Part shown: positions 51,687 through 61,223 of the stretch, one piece after another
Numbering within the stretch: the stretch's first letter is position 1
Layout of the letters: the number at the start of each line of letters is the position of its first letter
Source: an uncultured Collinsella sp.
Lineage (GTDB): Bacteria > Actinomycetota > Coriobacteriia > Coriobacteriales > Coriobacteriaceae
Direction: 5' to 3'
Assembly (NCBI GenBank): GCA_900757615.1
Contig: CAAEON010000047.1
Location: 1 to 64,000, forward strand
Length of the DNA stretch: 64,000 bases
Position numbers and translations under genes: made by a program
The notes under the pieces: generated by a model
What the model saw: the letters and a program-made list of their open reading frames with translations, nothing else
What the model was told of the DNA's origin: nothing
The model's database searches: none

Positions 51687-53501
51687 ATGCAGCCTAAGCA
51701 TTCTGCTATTGTCGCGGGCCTGACGCTGGCGCTTTCGTTTGGCGCCGTTTCCGCGCCGGCACCCGCCGCTGCCGAGGAGCCCACGCCGGGCGTTGCCTCG
51801 GATGCTACCGATATCGATAAGGGCCTCTACACCCAGCAGTCCTTCTCGGGCGTGCTGAGGTCGGTCCAGGGCGTTTCGTTTGTCAACGTGACTCCCGAGA
51901 TGAAGTACTTCACCAAATATGAGAGCCATGGCAACTATAACCAGGGCTTTTCGTATGGTGACGGCTACAACGCGCTGGGTTATTACCAGTTCGACCGTCG
52001 TTGGTCGCTCATCCCGTTTATGAAGCAGGCCTACAACTACAACCCCGAAAAATACTGCATGCTTAAGGATGCGATTGATCACGGCAGCGAGATTTCCAAC
52101 ACGAGCAATGCCATGTACGAGAACGACCAGCTCACCGAGTTGGGCCGTATCGCTCAGGATGCCTTCCAAGGTGCGTACAACACCGATCCTGCTGAGTTTT
52201 CGGCTCTGCAGGATGCGTATGCGTACAACTCGTACTATGCGGTGACCGAGGCGTGGCTCAAGAGCGGCCTGGGTATTGATATTTCGGGCCGCGCCGATTG
52301 CGTCAAGGGCATGGTGTGGAGCATTACCAACATGTGCGGCACTGGTGGCTGCAGGGACTTTTTCCGCTGGGCGAATCTTTCCAACGATATGTCCGACCGC
52401 GAGTTTGTGACGGCGCTTTCCAACAGTGTGGTCAATAACGTGGCGACCAAGTATGCAAGCCAGCCCCAGTACCACGAGGGCTGGAAGAACCGCTACCGCA
52501 ACGAGCTAAAGGACTGCTTGGTTTATATCGCTGAGGACGAGGCAGCCGCTGCGACGCCCGTGCAGCCCGAGCCTACGCCGGCGCCCTCGCCGACACCTGA
52601 TTCGAATGACGACTCGAGTGACGATGCCAACGATGACAGGATGGATGCGCCCTCGACCGATGCTGACGGTAATGGCTTTGCTGGTGGCACTACCAACGAC
52701 GGCTCTACCTCGAACGGCTCCGATTCGAACGGCTCTGCTGCGGGTGATTCGTCTCCAAGCTCTGCCGGCAATACGGACAGCGACGCTTCTGGTTCGACCG
52801 ACGCTGACACCTCTAACTCATCCACCGGCTCGAGCGATTCGTCCGTTGGCACCGGCTCTAACAACGGCTCCGGCTCTGACGCAACCCCTGATTCCGATGC
52901 TTCCAAGGACGACTCGAATAAGGCGCCGGACGCTCCCGTTGCTTCGCCGGACAAGAAGCCTTCTTTTTCCGAGCAGCTTGGTTCTACGCTGGGCTCTTCG
53001 CTGATGGCTGGCGTCAATAATGGCTCGACTCAGAACAAGGACAACTCTGATCAGGTTTCCACGGAAAAGACCGAGGCCGCAAAGGGCGACTCCAAGGACG
53101 AGGCTTCCGAGAAGACCGTATCCGATAAAGGTTCTAGCTCGGAGGAGAAGGACGACAAGTCCACTCAGAAGAAGGACGAGGATAAGAAGTCTGAATCTGA
53201 GGAGAAGGACGAGAGCAAGGGCAAGACCAAGGACGGAAAGCAGCAGGGCGAGGACAGCAGTCAGGGCAACACTGACAACCGGAACCAGGAGCAAAATGAC
53301 TCCAAGACGGTGACCACTACAACCACCACTACAACGACTAAGACTTCGGGCGGTAACATGCCCAAGACGGGCGACCTCATCGTTATGGCGAGCCTTGCCA
53401 GCGCGAGCTTGGCCACGCTGGGCGCTACGTCTATCGTAAGTGGTAAGCATAAGCTCGATCAGCAGAAGAAGGCTTCTGGGGAGGACGACTCGGGGGAGTA
53501 G
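51687..53501 (+). CDS. Sortase-anchored surface protein (MPKTG) with possible lysozyme-like domain
   Basis: A 604-residue exported protein. Residues 1-29 are a signal peptide (hydrophobic GLTLALSFGAVSAPAPAAA). Residues about 35-280 form a globular domain with KYFTKYESHGNYNQGF and ALGYYQFDRRWSL; the Glu followed by a G-x-Y-Q-F motif recalls lysozyme/transglycosylase-type folds, which I infer by eye only. Then comes a long Ser/Asp/Gly linker, a Lys/Glu/Asp-rich tract, a Thr run, and the sorting signal MPKTG (558-562) with hydrophobic stretch and charged tail. The signal has Met where LPXTG has Leu. AGGGAGG precedes the ATG. Sortase is not in the window. Confidence 0.75.
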   Translation: MQPKHSAIVAGLTLALSFGAVSAPAPAAAEEPTPGVASDATDIDKGLYTQQSFSGVLRSVQGVSFVNVTPEMKYFTKYESHGNYNQGFSYGDGYNALGYYQFDRRWSLIPFMKQAYNYNPEKYCMLKDAIDHGSEISNTSNAMYENDQLTELGRIAQDAFQGAYNTDPAEFSALQDAYAYNSYYAVTEAWLKSGLGIDISGRADCVKGMVWSITNMCGTGGCRDFFRWANLSNDMSDREFVTALSNSVVNNVATKYASQPQYHEGWKNRYRNELKDCLVYIAEDEAAAATPVQPEPTPAPSPTPDSNDDSSDDANDDRMDAPSTDADGNGFAGGTTNDGSTSNGSDSNGSAAGDSSPSSAGNTDSDASGSTDADTSNSSTGSSDSSVGTGSNNGSGSDATPDSDASKDDSNKAPDAPVASPDKKPSFSEQLGSTLGSSLMAGVNNGSTQNKDNSDQVSTEKTEAAKGDSKDEASEKTVSDKGSSSEEKDDKSTQKKDEDKKSESEEKDESKGKTKDGKQQGEDSSQGNTDNRNQEQNDSKTVTTTTTTTTTKTSGGNMPKTGDLIVMASLASASLATLGATSIVSGKHKLDQQKKASGEDDSGE

Positions 53502-53703
53502 GCTCTCAGTTGCCGGATAACTAAATAGTCGGGACGGGGTCCGGTGCGAATGCATCGGGCCCCGTTTTGTTGTGCAACGATTAGTTATGCCCCCTCACAC
53601 CTCTTGTTGCTACCGTTGCCCGATATGTTCGCGCGGCGTCGTCGGTACGCGCGAGGCGGTCATTACAATTGGCATCGTGCAGCGATTTAGGGGGAACGTT
53701 TTA

Positions 53704-55500
53704 GTGTCTGAACAGGCAAATGTTGATTGTGCTGCTGGCTTTGGCGTGCGCTTGATCGGCTGTGCCGACGATGCGGCTTTGCCCATTGGCATGCACGACT
53801 ATGCGGAGGCTCTTGGTTGCTGCACGCTGGTCGACAAGACCATGTTTATTGCCGATGTGTTGGACTGCGACGCGTCCGTTGTGGTGTGCTGTCGACCCGA
53901 GGGTTTTGGCAAGAGCATGAACTTGTCGATGCTCAGGGCTTTTCTGGAGCGTCCAGCGGTCGGTCGCACCGGTCGGATCTTGTTTGCCGATGCTCAGATT
54001 TGGGATGCGGACGGCGGGCGCTATCGGGATGAGTACGCTTGCTATCCGGTGATATCGCTGGACTTTTCTGGCGCTGCGAGGCGTGGCCCCGCTGTTGCCG
54101 GCGTCGTGCGCGATGCCCTTTCGGGCGAGTGCGCTCGCTTGTTGGCGCTCTTGGAGGCTCCGGATTTAGCTCGAGATAAGGTGCGTCACGTCGAACGTGT
54201 CGCGCGTGGCGTGGCGAGCGCGGACGAGGTTGACTCGGTGCTCGGTGTGCTCATAGAGCTGCTGGAGATTGCCTACGATGAGCAGGTTGTATTGCTCGTT
54301 GATGGGTACGATGGGGCGTGCTCTTGCCGTGCGAGCGCGAGGGACGCTTCCGGCGCCGATCCGGCAGATCTATTCGATCGCGTGCTGTTCGACGCCATTG
54401 CTGCTGCGCGCGATTCATTGCGGCTGACGTGTTTGATGGGGGGGTGTCCCGGCCCTGCCGAAGCGGCGCTTTCTTTGCACTGCTGCTCGTATTGTCTGAC
54501 GACGCCGCTTTCGACCTGGTGTGACCGTTGGTTCGGCTTTTCGGATGCCGAGGCCGAGGCTCTGCTGAATCATGCTGGGCGCGAGGAATACCTGGATGAT
54601 GCGCGTGAATGGCTCGAGGGGTATCGGTTTGGCAGGGCCTATTGCTCGAGTCCAGAGCGTGTGATTGGGTTTTTGGACCGAGGCTGCACGGCGCCCGTGC
54701 GTGCCGATCTGTATGGATATGCCGATTGCCTGAGTAGAGTAGTTGCCGGGTGGAATCTCGACCGCCTTTCGGTCTTGTTTGATTTGCTCGAGGCCCATGG
54801 ATGCGTTGAGGTCCCGCTTTGTTTGGGCACTGCAGAGCCAGATGTCTCGCCTGACGATAGCATGTGGACAGCGCTGTATCTGTCCGGTTTTCTCACGACG
54901 GATATGACTGAGGAGCCAGAGCATGGCGATCGCCTCCGTGCTTTGCGATTGCCCAATAACGAGCTTCGACAGGCCTTGCGTCTAGTGATTGTTGAGTGGT
55001 TTGAGTGCGCTGCCGAAGACATTCGAGACGTCGATGCGTTCCGCGACGGGCTGTGCCATGGGAACGAGGACACCGTGAGGCGGGCGCTAAGCCGCATCTT
55101 GGGAGATGCGGGAATCGGTGCGACCGACCCAGATACACCGCTGCCATATCACCTACTCTTGCAAGGACTCTGCTTTGGCTTGCCGGGCTATGCCAATCCT
55201 GCTTCGAGGCGAAAGTGTGGCGCGGATCGCTGGGACATCCAGGTTTTTCCTACGGGCGCCGTGTTTGACATAGCCGATACGATCGGTATGCTCGATGAAC
55301 GTCCGCTGGTAACGATCAACATGATGTATGACCCCGGTGTGGATGCGCTGGGCCTGGAATTGCTGGCCGTGCAGGCGCTACTCGACATAGAGCGTGACGG
55401 CATCGACGAAATCCGTGTGCCGCGCCCCGGCGTGGGTCGCATGCGCTGGGGGTTTGGGTTTGATGGGCAGCATGTGGCTACGGTGTGCCAGCGGCTTTAA
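53704..55500 (+). CDS. AAA-ATPase-like (PF09820/DUF1703-type) protein, degenerate
   Basis: A 598-residue protein matching the family with an N-terminal AAA-ATPase-like domain and C-terminal PD-(D/E)XK nuclease-like domain. The opening CCTLVDKTMFIADVLD and CRPEGFGKSMNLSMLRAFLE match the typical YVDKT...RPRRFGKTLNLSML. Key residues are changed: the Walker B acid is missing (LLVDGYD in place of LIDEYD) and the nuclease ExK is not seen (INMMYDPG in its place). GTG 53704 is preceded by GGGGGAA. The protein may have lost its activity or bind without cutting. Family function is not well known. Confidence 0.7.
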   Translation: MSEQANVDCAAGFGVRLIGCADDAALPIGMHDYAEALGCCTLVDKTMFIADVLDCDASVVVCCRPEGFGKSMNLSMLRAFLERPAVGRTGRILFADAQIWDADGGRYRDEYACYPVISLDFSGAARRGPAVAGVVRDALSGECARLLALLEAPDLARDKVRHVERVARGVASADEVDSVLGVLIELLEIAYDEQVVLLVDGYDGACSCRASARDASGADPADLFDRVLFDAIAAARDSLRLTCLMGGCPGPAEAALSLHCCSYCLTTPLSTWCDRWFGFSDAEAEALLNHAGREEYLDDAREWLEGYRFGRAYCSSPERVIGFLDRGCTAPVRADLYGYADCLSRVVAGWNLDRLSVLFDLLEAHGCVEVPLCLGTAEPDVSPDDSMWTALYLSGFLTTDMTEEPEHGDRLRALRLPNNELRQALRLVIVEWFECAAEDIRDVDAFRDGLCHGNEDTVRRALSRILGDAGIGATDPDTPLPYHLLLQGLCFGLPGYANPASRRKCGADRWDIQVFPTGAVFDIADTIGMLDERPLVTINMMYDPGVDALGLELLAVQALLDIERDGIDEIRVPRPGVGRMRWGFGFDGQHVATVCQRL

Positions 55501-55524
55501 GCGCCGAGGTGTTTCCGGCTTCCG

Positions 55525-56544
55525 TTACTCGGTGTCCTTCATGGGCGGCATGGGCTTCCAGTTGGGATCCTTGACGATCTTGCGGGCATCCTTCATGCCA
55601 CGGCGCAGTGCCGGAATACCGGTCTTAAAGCACTTGTCAACGGCGGCCAGGCGAATGAACTCCTTGCAGAAGGTCGCGGCGTTGCCCAGACGGAACAGCA
55701 TGGGGTGGTAGTCGCCATAGATCTGCATGTAGCGGGCCAGATAACCGCGGTTGCGCATGATGTAGTAGCGGTTGGTGTCGCTCGTGGAGTTGAGCTGGCG
55801 CTTGCCGGCAATATCCCAGTTAGAGACGGCGCGGGCGCGCTTAAGCACCACGTCGGCAACAACGGCGGCGGGGAAGTGCTGGCTGGCCACGTAGCCATAG
55901 CAGGCATCGTCGCCGTAGATAAAGAAGCGCGCGTCGGGCAGGCCAATCTTGTCGACCACGCGGCGCGAGAACATGCCGCCCTCAAAGCATAGCTGGTTCA
56001 TGGCGCGGTAGCCCTCGGGTCCCAGGTCCCACTTGGCGACAGGGTTGGGAATGCCGAGCGAAAGGATGAGCTGGTACTGCCAAAAGAAGGCGCCGCCGTC
56101 AAAGTCCAGGCGCGAACCCTGGATGACGTCGTAGCGGTCGGTCCACTTGGCCAAGCGCTCGATGCCTTCGGGGATGACGAGCACGTCATCGTCCATTACC
56201 CAGAACCACTGGGCGCCCAGGTCGTAGGCGCACTTGGTGCCGGCAGAGAAGCCGCCCGCACCACCGCCGTTTTCGAGCTGCGGGGCGTAGATCACACGGT
56301 CGGTGCCGCCCTGCGCGTCGGGCTGCTCGGTGTCGATGCCCCACAGGTTGGCCAGGCGCTCGTTGAATGCGGTGCACATGGCCTCGGTCTCGTGCGAATT
56401 CTCGTTATCGACAATCACGATGCGCCAGGGCGTTGCCGTGAGCTCGGTCATAGAGTCGAACAAGTTGGTCAGGAGTTCCTGGCGCTTGTACGTAACGACG
56501 ACGATGGCGAGCTTGTCGATGGGAGCGGGAAGGGTTGAAGGCAT
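55525..56544 (-). CDS. Family 2 glycosyltransferase (GlfT2/rhamnosyltransferase-like)
   Basis: A 339-residue GT-A glycosyltransferase for surface polysaccharide. It begins AIVVVTYKRQELLTNLFDSM, has VDNENS, and the metal-binding WFWVMDDDVLVIPEG near residue 118. The middle part (NGGGAGGFSAGTKCAYD) and C-terminus resemble galactofuranosyl or rhamnosyltransferases. ATG 56544 has AAAGGA upstream; a TTG two codons before is possible. It is divergent from the other five transferase genes and shares the 255-bp promoter region with them. Confidence 0.83.
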   Translation of the reverse strand: MPSTLPAPIDKLAIVVVTYKRQELLTNLFDSMTELTATPWRIVIVDNENSHETEAMCTAFNERLANLWGIDTEQPDAQGGTDRVIYAPQLENGGGAGGFSAGTKCAYDLGAQWFWVMDDDVLVIPEGIERLAKWTDRYDVIQGSRLDFDGGAFFWQYQLILSLGIPNPVAKWDLGPEGYRAMNQLCFEGGMFSRRVVDKIGLPDARFFIYGDDACYGYVASQHFPAAVVADVVLKRARAVSNWDIAGKRQLNSTSDTNRYYIMRNRGYLARYMQIYGDYHPMLFRLGNAATFCKEFIRLAAVDKCFKTGIPALRRGMKDARKIVKDPNWKPMPPMKDTE

Positions 56545-56705
56545 GGGCAATATATCCTTTCACGCGCGGCGGGCGAGCGCTGCACGGAAGCTATCGAATA
56601 CGTCCTTGGGACTGTCCTATTGTAAAGGCTCGGCGCACCTTGGCGGCAAGCTTTGAATAAAACGCAGGAACCTGCCATGGGCCCGCCGCATGACGTGGAG
56701 CTGCT

Positions 56706-56735
56706 TTGCCCGCAAGAGGCTCCATAGATTATATA
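56706..56735 (+). promoter_or_regulatory. Candidate promoter of the glycosyltransferase operon
   Basis: TTGCCC and TATATA with an 18-bp spacer, 65 bp before the first plus-strand transferase gene. Confidence 0.45.
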
Positions 56736-56799
56736 AACGCCTGCTGGCGCGCTGACCCTTTGATACCATGAAACGACAGGTATTTCCTAAGGAGCACAT

Positions 56800-57903
56800 T
56801 TGTCTACTAACGCCTCTGGCAGCCCTGTTCTGTCGCTGCTTATTCCCATTTACAATGTTCAGCGCTACCTGCGCGAGTGCCTCGATTCCGCCCTGGCGCA
56901 GACGCTCAAGGATATTGAGATCATCTGCATTAACGACGGGTCGACCGACAACTCGCCGGCGATTATTCGCGAGTATATGGAGCGCGATAGGCGCGTCAAG
57001 ATGATCGACAAGGCCAACAGCGGCTACGGCGACTCGATGAACCACGGTCTGGAGATGGCGCGTGGCAAGTACGTGGGCATCTTGGAGTCCGATGACTTTA
57101 TGGCGCCTGACGCACTCGAAAAGCTTGTCTCGGCCGCCGATAGCAATAATGCCGACTTTGCTAAGGCGAACTTTGATTTCTACTGGTCTAAGCCCGAGGA
57201 ACGCCGTTCACTGCACGAGATGTTTAAGGCCAAGGACTGCGGCAATCCGGTGCACCCGAGCGATACGACACAGTTCTTTAAGCAAAAGCCGTCGATTTGG
57301 TCGGCCGTGTACCGTCGCGATTTTCTTGAGCGCAACGGCATTACGTTTCTGCCGACTCCGGGGGCATCCTTTCAGGACACGTCATTCGCCTTTAAGGTGA
57401 TCGCGTGTGCCGATAAAGCTGTTTACCTGCACGATGCCGTGTTGTCGTATCGTCAGGACAACGAGAATTCCTCGGTCAATTCTTCGGCTAAGGTCTTTTG
57501 CGTCAATACCGAGTATGCCGAGATTGAGCGTTGGATTCGAGAGGATTATGCCCGCGACCACGCAAGCGGCGATGTCGCGCGCATGCTCAAGTTCAATCAG
57601 CTCATTAAGTACGATTCGTATATGTGGAACTACGTGCGCCTGGCGCCTAAGTTCTATAAGGAGTTCCTGGTGCAGATGGCCAAGGAATTTCAGGCGGCCT
57701 TGGACGCGGGGGAGTTTTCGCTTGACGACCTCAAGCCGTGGAAGCGCGCGAATCTCGCTGCCATCCTCAAAGATCCTGAGGGCTGGGTTGACGAGCATCC
57801 GAGTTTTGCGACGGATGGTGCCTTGGGGCGTGCTAAGTATTACGCCTCGGTTGGAGGCCCAGGCGTGGTTGCTGCCTTCCTCATCGAATCGCTGAGGGGG
57901 TAG
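56800..57903 (+). CDS. Family 2 glycosyltransferase, paralogue 1
   Basis: A 367-residue GT-A enzyme. Residues 10-110 hold LSLLIPIYNVQRYLRECLDS, ICINDGSTDNSP and the DxD-type GILESDDFMAPDAL; the rest is helical. It starts with TTG at 56800 behind AAGGAG. Residues 15-105 are nearly identical to the gene at 59025, showing a duplication. The acceptor sugar is not known. First of five plus-strand transferase genes with short gaps, a likely operon. Confidence 0.87.
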   Translation: MSTNASGSPVLSLLIPIYNVQRYLRECLDSALAQTLKDIEIICINDGSTDNSPAIIREYMERDRRVKMIDKANSGYGDSMNHGLEMARGKYVGILESDDFMAPDALEKLVSAADSNNADFAKANFDFYWSKPEERRSLHEMFKAKDCGNPVHPSDTTQFFKQKPSIWSAVYRRDFLERNGITFLPTPGASFQDTSFAFKVIACADKAVYLHDAVLSYRQDNENSSVNSSAKVFCVNTEYAEIERWIREDYARDHASGDVARMLKFNQLIKYDSYMWNYVRLAPKFYKEFLVQMAKEFQAALDAGEFSLDDLKPWKRANLAAILKDPEGWVDEHPSFATDGALGRAKYYASVGGPGVVAAFLIESLRG

Positions 57904-57909
57904 GTCGGC

Positions 57910-58950
57910 ATGGGAGATGCCTCGTGTCCTAAAGCTACCATTGTCGTCCCCGTTTACAACTCTGCGCGCTCCATTCAGCGATGCGTCGATTCGCTGTTGG
58001 CCCAGTCCGAGCGCTCGATTCAGGTTGTCTGCGTCAACGACGGTTCGACTGATGATTCGTTGAACGCGTTGCGCCAGATCGCGCAGGCCGACAATCGCGT
58101 ACTGGTGATTGACCAGGAAAATGCGGGTGTCTCGTGTGCTCGAAATGCCGGTATCGATGTCGCCGAGGGCGAGACCGTCTTTTTTGTGGACGCCGACGAT
58201 TACATCGATGCCCAGACGGTCGAGCGCGTGCTGCATGCCATGGAGTCTGCGGATGCCGAGGCCGCCGTTTTTGGCGGCGTCTGTGAACCTGCCGATGCTG
58301 CTCCCAAACGCGTCCAGCAACTCATGAGCCCCAAAGCTGGTACCTTCGGCGCCCGCGATCCTCAACTGCTGTTCCATTCGAATGCGCAGCCCTATGCCTG
58401 CCGTGCGGCTTTTTCGCGCGAGCTGCTCAATCGCGAAGGCGTTCGCTTCGCCCCCGGTTTGGCTTTGGGCGAGGACGTCGTCTTCCAATTTGCGGCTTAT
58501 GCGCTTGCCCGCAAGACCGTCGTCATGCCGGACAAGTTCTACCACTACGTGATGGAGAGCGAATCGGCGACGCACGAGTTCAACAGTGCCGAGGCTCGCG
58601 CCAAAAAGCTTGACGCCCACATGAGGATGCTCGAGGAGGTCTTGGAGGACTGGGCGGCCTACGGTCTTTTGGACCTGTGTCCCAGCGAGCTGATCACCTG
58701 GTTCTTGGACCTTATCGTGTTTGATTTGGCGCGCTTGGATTCCGATGACTTCCATCGCGTGGCGGCTCGCGTCAACATGGACCTCGCGACGTTTTTGGGA
58801 ACGGAGTGGGCGGATATGCCTGCTAAGGGCGCCATTCGCCGTGTTGCCCACAAGCTCGTTGCAGCGACCGCGGGCGTTTCGATGGCAGACGCAACGCTGT
58901 TCTATCTTTCGACTCGCGGTCTCAAAGCCTGCCTGGAGCGCTTTCTCTAA
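57910..58950 (+). CDS. Family 2 glycosyltransferase
   Basis: A 346-residue GT-A enzyme beginning TIVVPVYNSARSIQRCVDSL, with VCVNDGSTDDSLNAL, NAGVSCARNAGID and FFVDADDYIDAQTVER. Clearly different from its two neighbours outside the core. It starts 7 bp after the previous stop. Role: a further sugar in the same surface polymer, by position. Confidence 0.87.
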   Translation: MGDASCPKATIVVPVYNSARSIQRCVDSLLAQSERSIQVVCVNDGSTDDSLNALRQIAQADNRVLVIDQENAGVSCARNAGIDVAEGETVFFVDADDYIDAQTVERVLHAMESADAEAAVFGGVCEPADAAPKRVQQLMSPKAGTFGARDPQLLFHSNAQPYACRAAFSRELLNREGVRFAPGLALGEDVVFQFAAYALARKTVVMPDKFYHYVMESESATHEFNSAEARAKKLDAHMRMLEEVLEDWAAYGLLDLCPSELITWFLDLIVFDLARLDSDDFHRVAARVNMDLATFLGTEWADMPAKGAIRRVAHKLVAATAGVSMADATLFYLSTRGLKACLERFL

Positions 58951-59024
58951 TTCTAAGCGCTGCCGCTCGCCGCAACTCGACTGCTAAAATAACCCTGTTA
59001 TACGCTATTCAACAGGAGGTTCTC

Positions 59025-60143
59025 TTGCAGAACTCTGATACCCCTAAAGTTTCGCTGCTCGTCCCCATTTGCAATGTCGAACGCTACCTGCGCGAGTGCC
59101 TCGATTCCGCCGTGGCGCAGACGCTCAAGGACATCGAGATCATCTGCATCAACGACGGCTCCACCGATAGCTCGCCGGATATCATCCGCGAGTACATGGA
59201 GCGCGACCCCCGTGTAAAGATGATCGATAAAGCCAACAGCGGCTACGGTGACTCGATGAACCGCGGCCTGGAGATGGCACGCGGTGAGTACGTGGGCATC
59301 CTTGAGTCCGACGACTTTATGTTTGAGGATTCGCTCCAAAAGCTGGTCGTCAAGGCCGATGCTGAACATGCCGATGTGGTAAAGGGCGACTTTTACCTGT
59401 ATTGGTCCACGCCCAGCGAGCGCCGTGAGCTGTTTGGGATTATCGACGAGCACATGACGGGCGCCGTGTATCGCCCCGTCGATCGCCCGGGCATCTTCTA
59501 CCGCAAACCTTCCATTTGGTCGGCTATCTATCGGCGCGAGTTCCTCAACGACAATCAGATTCGGTTCCTTCCCACGCCGGGTGCCTCGTATCAGGATGCG
59601 GGCTTTAACTTTAAGGTTTGGGCTTGCGCCGAGCGCGCCGCGTTTATTGCGGACTCCATTTTGTGCTATCGCCAGGATAACGAGAAGAGCTCTGTTAATT
59701 CGCCCAACAAGGTGTTTTGCGTGTGCGACGAATATGCCGAGATGCAACGTTTTTTGGACGAGCGTCCCGAGCTCAAGGCTCAGCTCCAGGGCATTTTAAT
59801 GCGCATGAAGGTCGATACGTACCGTTGGAATGACGAACGCCTGGTCGATGAGCTGCGCGAGCAGTTTTGGGAGAAGGCTTCACCCGAGCTCAAGGCCGAT
59901 TGGGATGCCGGTCGCTTTGACCTGTCGCTGTTCGATCCACGCGGCGAGACCGATTTGCGCCTGATGGTCAAGTCGCCCCGCGCCTATATCGATTCGCGCT
60001 TTGACTTTAAGAAGCCGGGCAAGCTCAATACGTTTAAGCATTACTATAAGATTGGCGGCCTGCCGCTGGTTTGGCGCGTGCTGACGTATCAGCGCACCCA
60101 CGGCGACAACCCGCACCCCGATGACGTGCCGGCCGCACAGTAG
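59025..60143 (+). CDS. Family 2 glycosyltransferase, paralogue 2
   Basis: A 372-residue paralogue of the gene at 56800. It shares the blocks RYLRECLDSAVAQTLKDIEI and MIDKANSGYGDSMN, GILESDDFM and the later KPSIWSAIYRREFL. The start is TTG 59025, after AGGAGG. The C-terminal third differs, so the two may use different acceptors. It begins 75 bp after the previous stop, the longest gap within the operon. Confidence 0.87.
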   Translation: MQNSDTPKVSLLVPICNVERYLRECLDSAVAQTLKDIEIICINDGSTDSSPDIIREYMERDPRVKMIDKANSGYGDSMNRGLEMARGEYVGILESDDFMFEDSLQKLVVKADAEHADVVKGDFYLYWSTPSERRELFGIIDEHMTGAVYRPVDRPGIFYRKPSIWSAIYRREFLNDNQIRFLPTPGASYQDAGFNFKVWACAERAAFIADSILCYRQDNEKSSVNSPNKVFCVCDEYAEMQRFLDERPELKAQLQGILMRMKVDTYRWNDERLVDELREQFWEKASPELKADWDAGRFDLSLFDPRGETDLRLMVKSPRAYIDSRFDFKKPGKLNTFKHYYKIGGLPLVWRVLTYQRTHGDNPHPDDVPAAQ

Positions 60144-60155
60144 GAGCGCGTGACT

Positions 60156-61223
60156 ATGGTTACCCCTAAGATTTCCGTTGTCGTTCCCATCTATAACGTG
60201 GAGGAGTGCCTGGCCTGGTGCCTGGACTCCCTGCTTGCGCAGGACATGCCCGATTGGGAAGGCGTGCTGGTCAACGATGGCTCGCCGGACGGCTCGCGCG
60301 ATATTGCGGCTGCCTATTGCGAAAAGGACGCACGCTTTACGCTGGTCGATAAGGAGAACGGCGGCCTGTCGAGCGCGCGAAATGCGGGTATTGCTGCGTC
60401 CACGGCGCCTATTGTCGCGTTTTTGGATTCTGACGATCGGTTTACGCCCGATGCGTGCCGCGTGATCGTCGATGCCTTTGAGCGCGAGGACTGCGACGTT
60501 TTGACCTTTGGCGCGAATCCGTATCCGCTGGAAGCAGGGTATCCCTGGCTTAACTATGTGCTGAGCCCGCGCGATGTGTCGTTTGAAGGCTATAGCTCTG
60601 ACCTGCTGTTTAAAGAGGCATCTCGTCCCTTTGCATGGCGCACCGCCTGTAAGCGTGAGTTTTTGCTGGGCAACGGGATCGTGTTCGATGAAACCGTTAA
60701 GTATGGCGAAGATCAGGTCTTCGATTTTTCCGTGTACGGTCGTTCGCGCAAGACCGCGCTTATCTCGAACAAGCTGTATGACTACCGTGTCGCGCGCAAA
60801 GGCTCGCTTATGGACACCATGCGCTATGACGACGAGACGCGACTGCTGGAGCACGTGAAGATTTACTCCGCGGTGCTGGCTGACTGGCAGCGCGACGGTC
60901 TCGATGTACAGCATGCCGATGACCTGGCCTACTTCCTGTGCGATCTGGTGCTGTACGATGCGCTCAGGCTGTTGAGTACGGATTGCGGTAAGGTGTTTGC
61001 TGCCGTTGCCACGGCGCTTGCCGGTTCTGCCGCGGGCAGCGATGCTGCGCTCGCACAATGCGCTCCTTCTGTTGCTGCTATGGTGCGTGCGGCGCTTACC
61101 AGCAAGGCCCCCAATGCCCGTGAGTGCAAAAAGCTCATGTTCGATTACGACGTCTTGAGGTTTGGGCGCCTGGGTGCCTGCAAACGCATGGCAGCGAACG
61201 CTCTGGGAAAGCGAGAAGTGTAG
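60156..61223 (+). CDS. Family 2 glycosyltransferase
   Basis: A 355-residue GT-A enzyme (ISVVVPIYNVEECLAWCLDS, VLVNDGSPDGSRD, GGLSSARNAGIAAS, AFLDSDDRFTPDAC). I prefer ATG 60156 with GGAG 9 bp upstream; a GTG two codons earlier is too near that site. Its stop TAG touches the ATG of the next gene (61224), so the two are coupled. Confidence 0.86.
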   Translation: MVTPKISVVVPIYNVEECLAWCLDSLLAQDMPDWEGVLVNDGSPDGSRDIAAAYCEKDARFTLVDKENGGLSSARNAGIAASTAPIVAFLDSDDRFTPDACRVIVDAFEREDCDVLTFGANPYPLEAGYPWLNYVLSPRDVSFEGYSSDLLFKEASRPFAWRTACKREFLLGNGIVFDETVKYGEDQVFDFSVYGRSRKTALISNKLYDYRVARKGSLMDTMRYDDETRLLEHVKIYSAVLADWQRDGLDVQHADDLAYFLCDLVLYDALRLLSTDCGKVFAAVATALAGSAAGSDAALAQCAPSVAAMVRAALTSKAPNARECKKLMFDYDVLRFGRLGACKRMAANALGKREV

